The position numbers and the translations under genes were made by a program. Source: Methylobacter sp. (GTDB taxonomy: Bacteria > Pseudomonadota > Gammaproteobacteria > Methylococcales > Methylomonadaceae). Taken from it: 37,998 nucleotides of DNA. The stretch is taken from contig NZ_JALOCF010000047.1 in NCBI RefSeq assembly GCF_023227905.1, forward strand, positions 1 through 37,998, given 5' to 3'. Positions 34,057-37,998 of this stretch are shown one piece after another; positions within the stretch are counted from its first letter, which is position 1, and each line of letters begins with the position of its first letter. Under the pieces are notes generated by a model. The model saw only the letters and a program-made list of their open reading frames with translations. It searched no databases and was not told where the DNA came from.

Positions 34057-36450
34057 ATGTCTAATCACTCAAAGCTTCCCCTTGAATCACTGAAACTGAA
34101 TGTCGATTTAACTGGCTTTGAGTTCCCAACCGCACCTGAATTGCCCGACACCATTTTAGGCCAGGACAGGGCCCAGTCTGCGCTGGAGTTTGGCATTGCG
34201 ATGAGCAATCCGGGCTACAATATTTTTGTGATGGGCGAGCCGGGCTTGGGCCGGTTATCGATGATTACCAACCACCTGAATGCCCAGGCCAAAACGCTGC
34301 CCGCGCCGTCATCCTATGCTTATGTCGATAATTTCGATAATCCGAGAGAGCCGCTGGCCGTTGAGCTGCCCGCAGAGTATGGGCAGGTGCTCAGCAAGGA
34401 CATTGAGAAACTGATCGACAACCTGCTGGCGACCTTTCCCGCCGCCTTTGAAAGCCCTACCTACCAACAAAAAAAGAGCGCTATCGAACGTCAGTTTAGC
34501 CAGCGCTATAACGCTGCCATCGATCTGGTCGATAAGAAAGCTCAATCATTAAATACCGCATTGTTCAGGGAGAATGAAACGATTTCATTTGCGCCTATCA
34601 AAAACAACAAGGCGCTGAATGACGATCAATTTAGCCAATTGTCGCTCCCGGAACGAGAAATCTTTCACAAACATGTCGCGGAACTCGAAGAATACCTGGG
34701 CGACGTATTGCTGGAATTGCCCCAGTGGCGCAGGGAGATGGTCGAAAAAATCAGGGAGCTGGATAATGACACCATCAGTCTGGCGATAGAGCCGCTGTTT
34801 GCCGAACTGAACGACAGCTACCAGAATATCGATGACGTCATCACCTATCTGGCGGAAATCAAAAAGAACCTTTGCAGCACCATTGCCGACTACCTGATGC
34901 CGAGCCGGACGCCAGAACCGCAAGACACTACCACCATTAAACGGCAGCTACTGACCGAACTGTATGCGCCCAACATTCTGGTCGATAACAAGCAGGAAGG
35001 CGGCGCGCCGGTTATTTACGAACCGCACCCGATTTACCAAAACCTGTTCGGGCGCATCGAGTATGTCAGCGATCAAGGCGCGCTGGTCACCAATTACCGG
35101 CGGATTTGCGCAGGTTCCCTGCACAGGGCCAACGGCGGTTATTTGATTCTCGAAGCCGAAAAACTACTGACTAACCCCTTCGTCTGGGAAGGCCTGAAAC
35201 GCGCATTGCAATCCGGTTTTATTGAAATCGAATCGCCTTATTCGGACTTGGGCATTAATACCATTACCCTAAAACCCGAAGTCATTCCGCTGAACGTTAA
35301 AGTGATACTGGTCGGCTCCAGAGATATCTATTATTTGCTGGAAGAAATGGATGATGAATTTAACGAGATGTTCAAAATCCTTGCCGATTTTGACGAGTAC
35401 ATTCCGCGCACCGATGAGACGATGCAGCGCTTTATACTGCTGATGATCAAGCAGGCCGAAGACTCCGGAGCCAGGCCGTTAACGAAAGCAGCCATCGAAT
35501 GCCTGATCGAATACAGCTGCCGCATTGCCGAAAACCAGCATCATTTTTCCGCCCGCATCAAGGATTCGCTGGAAATCATCGGCGAAGCCAACCTGTTCTG
35601 CAAGCGGGACAATCAACCGATTTGCGACCGGAAGCATATCGAACAAGCCTTGGGCGCAAGAGAACACCGCAACGGCAGACTGCCCGAGAACATACTCGAA
35701 GAAATGCTGGCCGGCACCATCCTGATCAATACCGAAGGCGAGGCGATAGGCAAGGTCAACGGACTGACCGTACTGGAAGTCGGCGGCAGCAGTTTTGGCG
35801 CGCCGGTGCGCATTACCGCCAGCGTTTATCCTGGCTCTAGAGGCATCGTCGATGTTGAGCGGGAAGTGGAACTGGGCCAGGCCATTCATTCCAAAGGCGT
35901 GATGATTTTGACCGGCTATCTGGGACACACCTATGCCCAGCAATTCCCGCTAGCCATATCCGGCAGCATCGCGATTGAGCAATCCTACGGCTATATCGAC
36001 GGCGACAGCGCCTCGCTGGCCGAGCTGTGCTGCTTGATTTCGGCGCTGACCCGGACGCCGATCAAGCACAGTTTTGCGGTGACCGGTTCCATCAACCAGT
36101 ACGGCGAAGTCCAGGCGGTGGGCGGCGTTAACGAGAAAATAGAAGGCTTCTTCAGGCTATGCCAAGCGCGCGGCCTGAACGGCGAGCATGCTGTGATCAT
36201 CCCTACGGCCAACAAACGCAACCTGATGTTGAAACAGGAAGTGATCGACGCGGTGGCGGCAGGCAAGTTCGCCGTTTACGCGGTGTGCTGCGTCGATGAA
36301 ACATTGGAATTATTGACTGGAGAATCGGCAGGTGTGTTAGATAAAGAAGGCCTGTATCCGGAAGGCAGTATTAATTGTAAAGCGATCTCCCGTTTGAAGG
36401 AGATTTCGGATATGGCGCTGGAGGAGGATGATAAGGAGGAAGGGATTTAA
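34057..36450 (+). CDS. Lon-family ATP-dependent protease (LonB/YcbZ-like)
   Basis: A 797-aa cytoplasmic AAA+ protease of the Lon-like class. The N-terminal P-loop is GEPGLGRLS (about residues 60-68), with Arg where Lys is expected. A long helical insert (~100-290, KAQSLN and EREIFHKHVAELEEYLG stretches) separates the ATPase halves; HRANGGYLILEAEKLL is Walker-B-like. The C-terminal protease domain has the Ser-Lys dyad Ser651 (YIDGDSASLAE) and Lys694 (GGVNEKIEGFF), 43 residues apart as in E. coli Lon. An acidic tail (LEEDDKEEGI) ends it. YcbZ-type proteins usually have degenerate P-loops, so ATP hydrolysis may be weak while the peptidase is intact. It is monocistronic. Confidence 0.9.
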   Translation: MSNHSKLPLESLKLNVDLTGFEFPTAPELPDTILGQDRAQSALEFGIAMSNPGYNIFVMGEPGLGRLSMITNHLNAQAKTLPAPSSYAYVDNFDNPREPLAVELPAEYGQVLSKDIEKLIDNLLATFPAAFESPTYQQKKSAIERQFSQRYNAAIDLVDKKAQSLNTALFRENETISFAPIKNNKALNDDQFSQLSLPEREIFHKHVAELEEYLGDVLLELPQWRREMVEKIRELDNDTISLAIEPLFAELNDSYQNIDDVITYLAEIKKNLCSTIADYLMPSRTPEPQDTTTIKRQLLTELYAPNILVDNKQEGGAPVIYEPHPIYQNLFGRIEYVSDQGALVTNYRRICAGSLHRANGGYLILEAEKLLTNPFVWEGLKRALQSGFIEIESPYSDLGINTITLKPEVIPLNVKVILVGSRDIYYLLEEMDDEFNEMFKILADFDEYIPRTDETMQRFILLMIKQAEDSGARPLTKAAIECLIEYSCRIAENQHHFSARIKDSLEIIGEANLFCKRDNQPICDRKHIEQALGAREHRNGRLPENILEEMLAGTILINTEGEAIGKVNGLTVLEVGGSSFGAPVRITASVYPGSRGIVDVEREVELGQAIHSKGVMILTGYLGHTYAQQFPLAISGSIAIEQSYGYIDGDSASLAELCCLISALTRTPIKHSFAVTGSINQYGEVQAVGGVNEKIEGFFRLCQARGLNGEHAVIIPTANKRNLMLKQEVIDAVAAGKFAVYAVCCVDETLELLTGESAGVLDKEGLYPEGSINCKAISRLKEISDMALEEDDKEEGI

Positions 36451-36532
36451 TGTTAGTCTTAGAAGATTGCGATGCCTAGGGGTTAGGTTTATTATCCGCT
36501 TTCGCTATAAGTATTTATACGTAAATTGCTCG

Positions 36533-36576
36533 TAGACATCAAAATCACGCAAAATATTGCGTGATTTTGATGTCTA
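36533..36576. repeat. Perfect 20-bp hairpin downstream of the Lon-like gene
   Basis: TAGACATCAAAATCACGCAA (36533-36552) and TTGCGTGATTTTGATGTCTA (36557-36576) are perfectly complementary around AATA. It lies ~80 bp after the protease stop and ~22 bp before a small gene. There is no T-run. It could be a terminator, operator or dispersed palindrome. Confidence 0.8.
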
Positions 36577-36598
36577 AATACGTTTTAAGGAAATCAAA

Positions 36599-37192
36599 AT
36601 GGATTGGCAGGAAATAATTAAATTTCTAGGAAGTGCAACAACAATCGCCTTAACCTTAGGCTATCTCGGTAGAAAGGCAATTGAAGCTTTCATCGCTGGA
36701 AGAGTTGAATGATATAAGAGTGATCTTGAAAAGATCGCGTTGGAACACTCAGTTCGTTTTTCTAGCCTCCATTCAAAACGAGCGGAAATAATAGCAGAAA
36801 TATATGAATTGCTCAGTGCTGTAGAAAATCAGGCTCGACTGCTTGCTACTCCAGCAATGGAAAATGGAGAGCCGCCGAGGAACGAAACTTATAAAAGCAC
36901 TGCCAGCTCGTACTATCGATTATACGAAAAATACAATAAAACGCGTATATACTTTCCCGATAACATATGTCAGATGATAGACAAATTTTTAACTCAATCC
37001 AAAAATCCCATAAGTTTTTATAAATTGGCCGAGCAGACGTCAATGCAAGACCCAGAAGGAAGTAACAAAAGATTGCAAGAAGATCTTCAAACAAAGTTTA
37101 TGGAAGTATGGGAAGAAGTCGAAGAAAATGTACCAGAGGCGAGAATTGCCATTGAAAAAGAATTTCGTAAGATTCTTGGTGTGACAAAATGA
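36599..37192 (+). pseudogene. Membrane-anchored small protein gene interrupted by one in-frame TGA
   Basis: AAGGA lies 7 bases before the ATG at 36599. The frame encodes 37 residues, including a hydrophobic segment (LGSATTIALTLGYLG) and AFIAGRVE, then hits TGA at 36710-36712. Directly after it, in the same frame, translation continues as YKSDLEKIALEHSVRFSSLH to a stop at 37192, a helical sequence with no good start of its own. The join reads as one ~197-residue protein: N-terminal membrane anchor followed by a charged helical cytoplasmic domain. I infer a nonsense mutation (possibly of TGG or another one-base neighbour) rather than two genes. A sequencing error is the main alternative. Base composition is AT-rich compared with the rest. 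Function is unknown. Confidence 0.7.
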
Positions 37193-37199
37193 GTAACTC

Positions 37200-37268
37200 A
37201 CGCAACATTTCGCTTAAGCCGACCGTTTTCCACTACGCTCCAATCTCCAGCTGAGCTTTACGTTAGGT
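37200..37268 (+). other. attC-like recombination site
   Basis: ACGCAAC (37200-37206) approximates the R'' box RYYYAAC with one mismatch, and GTTAGGT (37262-37268) matches the R' box GTTRRRY. Between them CGCTTAAGC and GCTGAGC pair imperfectly with extrahelical bases, as in integron attC sites, and AACATTTCGCTTAAGCCGAC resembles the left half of known attC elements. The 69-bp length and its position directly after a small gene fit a cassette. No integrase is in the window. Confidence 0.5.
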
Positions 37269-37300
37269 GCTCGACATCAAAAACACAATAAGGAGGACGA

Positions 37301-37360
37301 ATGTCGAAACACAACAATTCATCATTACGTGGCAAGGCATATCATACAACGAGTCATTAG
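37301..37360 (+). CDS. Possible 19-residue peptide with a perfect Shine-Dalgarno
   Basis: AAGGAGG lies ideally before ATG at 37301; the frame is 19 codons (MSKHNNSSLRGKAYHTTSH) and stops 15 bp before the start of the HEAT-repeat gene. It may be a leader peptide, the remnant of a longer gene, or chance. No homology is claimed. Confidence 0.3.
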   Translation: MSKHNNSSLRGKAYHTTSH

Positions 37361-37375
37361 AAATAGAGGAACATA

Positions 37376-37885
37376 ATGATTGACCAACAAACAAAACATG
37401 AGATTGCCAATGCGCTCAAGGCACTTAATGAGCAAAATGTCTCACTCCGACTTGAGGCTATTAAACGACTAGGCGAAATTGGAGTATCTCATCCTCAAAT
37501 TATTGAGCGACTTAAGAGTTTGATAACAAGCGATCCGTCTGCTGAGGTAAGAACAACTGCCAAGAATGTTATAAACAAGCTTCAGATCATTCCAGACAAC
37601 ATTCATCAAGAGACAGCTACTCAACCGCAATTGAACGAACCAACAATACCAGGAAATGATGACGCAATCCTTGAAATGTTGCGAAAACAGTACGAAATTT
37701 TAGCCAGTATTCAGAGCCTTCTGTCTTATAGTTTAGAAAAAGAGAATGAAAAAGTGTACCATTTTCGTTCTCGAATCAAAGGCATAGATTTATCCATAGG
37801 ATCATTGGTTACTCTGATGTTCAATTGGCTAATTGCTTCAATACCTGTCGGATTTGTACTTGGCATAATCTTACTTAGTGCCTGA
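37376..37885 (+). CDS. HEAT-repeat protein with a C-terminal membrane anchor
   Basis: A 169-aa protein. Residues ~15-75 form one or two HEAT/EZ-type helical repeats (SLRLEAIKRLGEIGVSHPQI, SAEVRTTAKNVINKLQ). A polar linker (PQLNEPTIPGND) follows, then a helical segment (EMLRKQYEILASIQSLL). The C-terminal ~30 residues are hydrophobic (MFNWLIASIPVGFVLGIILL), so the protein is probably tail-anchored in the inner membrane with the repeats in the cytoplasm. GAGGA lies 5 bases before the ATG. It is AT-richer than the core genes and follows an attC-like site, so it may be a cassette gene. Its role is unknown. Confidence 0.8.
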   Translation: MIDQQTKHEIANALKALNEQNVSLRLEAIKRLGEIGVSHPQIIERLKSLITSDPSAEVRTTAKNVINKLQIIPDNIHQETATQPQLNEPTIPGNDDAILEMLRKQYEILASIQSLLSYSLEKENEKVYHFRSRIKGIDLSIGSLVTLMFNWLIASIPVGFVLGIILLSA

Positions 37886-37926
37886 AAGAAAACTCGCTTT
37901 TTTTCATGATTCTGCCAACTCACTGA

Positions 37927-37998
37927 GCCTAACTCCAGCCATTTTTCGGCGCAGGTCAGTCAATTTCCTCTTTTGGTGGTGCTCAATGGTGCAAATCC
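37927..37998 (+). other. Possible second attC-like site, cut by the window end
   Basis: GCCTAAC at 37927-37933 matches RYYYAAC exactly and sits ~42 bp after the HEAT-repeat gene. No GTTRRRY is seen before the window ends, so the site would be incomplete. The motif is short and could be chance. Confidence 0.25.

Noticed and set aside
36482..36488. GTTAGGT as the end of a complete attC upstream of the small gene
   Set aside because: No RYYYAAC box exists at a suitable distance; upstream sequence is the protease C-terminus. At most it is a secondary insertion site.
36710..36712. TGA as a selenocysteine codon
   Set aside because: No selenoprotein family is recognised and no convincing SECIS-like hairpin was seen right after the TGA; nonsense mutation is simpler.
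1..37998. CRISPR array, tRNA genes, transposase or prophage genes
   Set aside because: No regularly spaced direct repeats, cloverleaf candidates or transposase/phage-like proteins were seen in either strand by reading.

Overview
The window reads as chromosome of a gammaproteobacterium of moderate GC. Gene families, the extended pst permeases and the palindromic intergenic repeats fit a type I methanotroph-like (Methylococcales) genome, but that placement is inference from style, with no marker gene in view. Almost all of it is ordinary, densely packed operons. Only the last ~1.5 kb is visibly different: AT-richer, loosely packed and accessory-looking.

Layout. (1) 1-123: the 3' end of a 5S rRNA gene and the terminator of its rRNA operon. 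(2) 365-5550: recB-recD, translationally coupled, with no recC beside them. (3) 5721-12629, minus strand: the phosphate regulon pstS-pstC-pstA-pstB-phoU, driven by a clear two-repeat Pho box and with a strong hairpin between pstS and pstC. (4) 12809-15360: a CYTH/CHAD protein of the polyphosphate-associated type, a BON-domain lipoprotein, and a small acidic protein whose promoter carries three 11-bp-phased PhoB-type repeats. Phosphate-related features therefore continue past the pst operon.

(5) 15518-28306, minus strand: a complete urea locus. In transcription order it is an outer-membrane porin, urtA-urtB-urtC-urtD-urtE (urea ABC importer), a HupE/UreJ-type metal permease, ureD, ureA-ureB-ureC (urease subunits) and ureE-ureF-ureG (nickel insertion). 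Together they take urea across both membranes, import nickel, and build and run urease. An array of nested hairpins splits ureD from ureA. (6) 28510-33939, plus strand, divergent from the urea locus: a lipoprotein of unknown function, then a giant hybrid histidine kinase whose N-terminal half is an NCS1-type permease joined to a cysteine cluster, then an overlapping LuxR-type response regulator. Position and architecture make this pair the best candidate for a urea or nitrogen-compound sensing system that controls the urea locus.

(7) 34057-36450: a Lon-family (LonB/YcbZ-like) protease. (8) 36451-37998: a long perfect hairpin, a small membrane-anchored gene interrupted by one in-frame TGA, an attC-like site, and a HEAT-repeat/TM protein. 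This resembles integron cassettes without a nearby integrase.

The observations most worth following are the permease-kinase/LuxR pair, the triple-Pho-box small protein, the attC-like cassette tail with its TGA-broken gene, and the insertion in UrtE.
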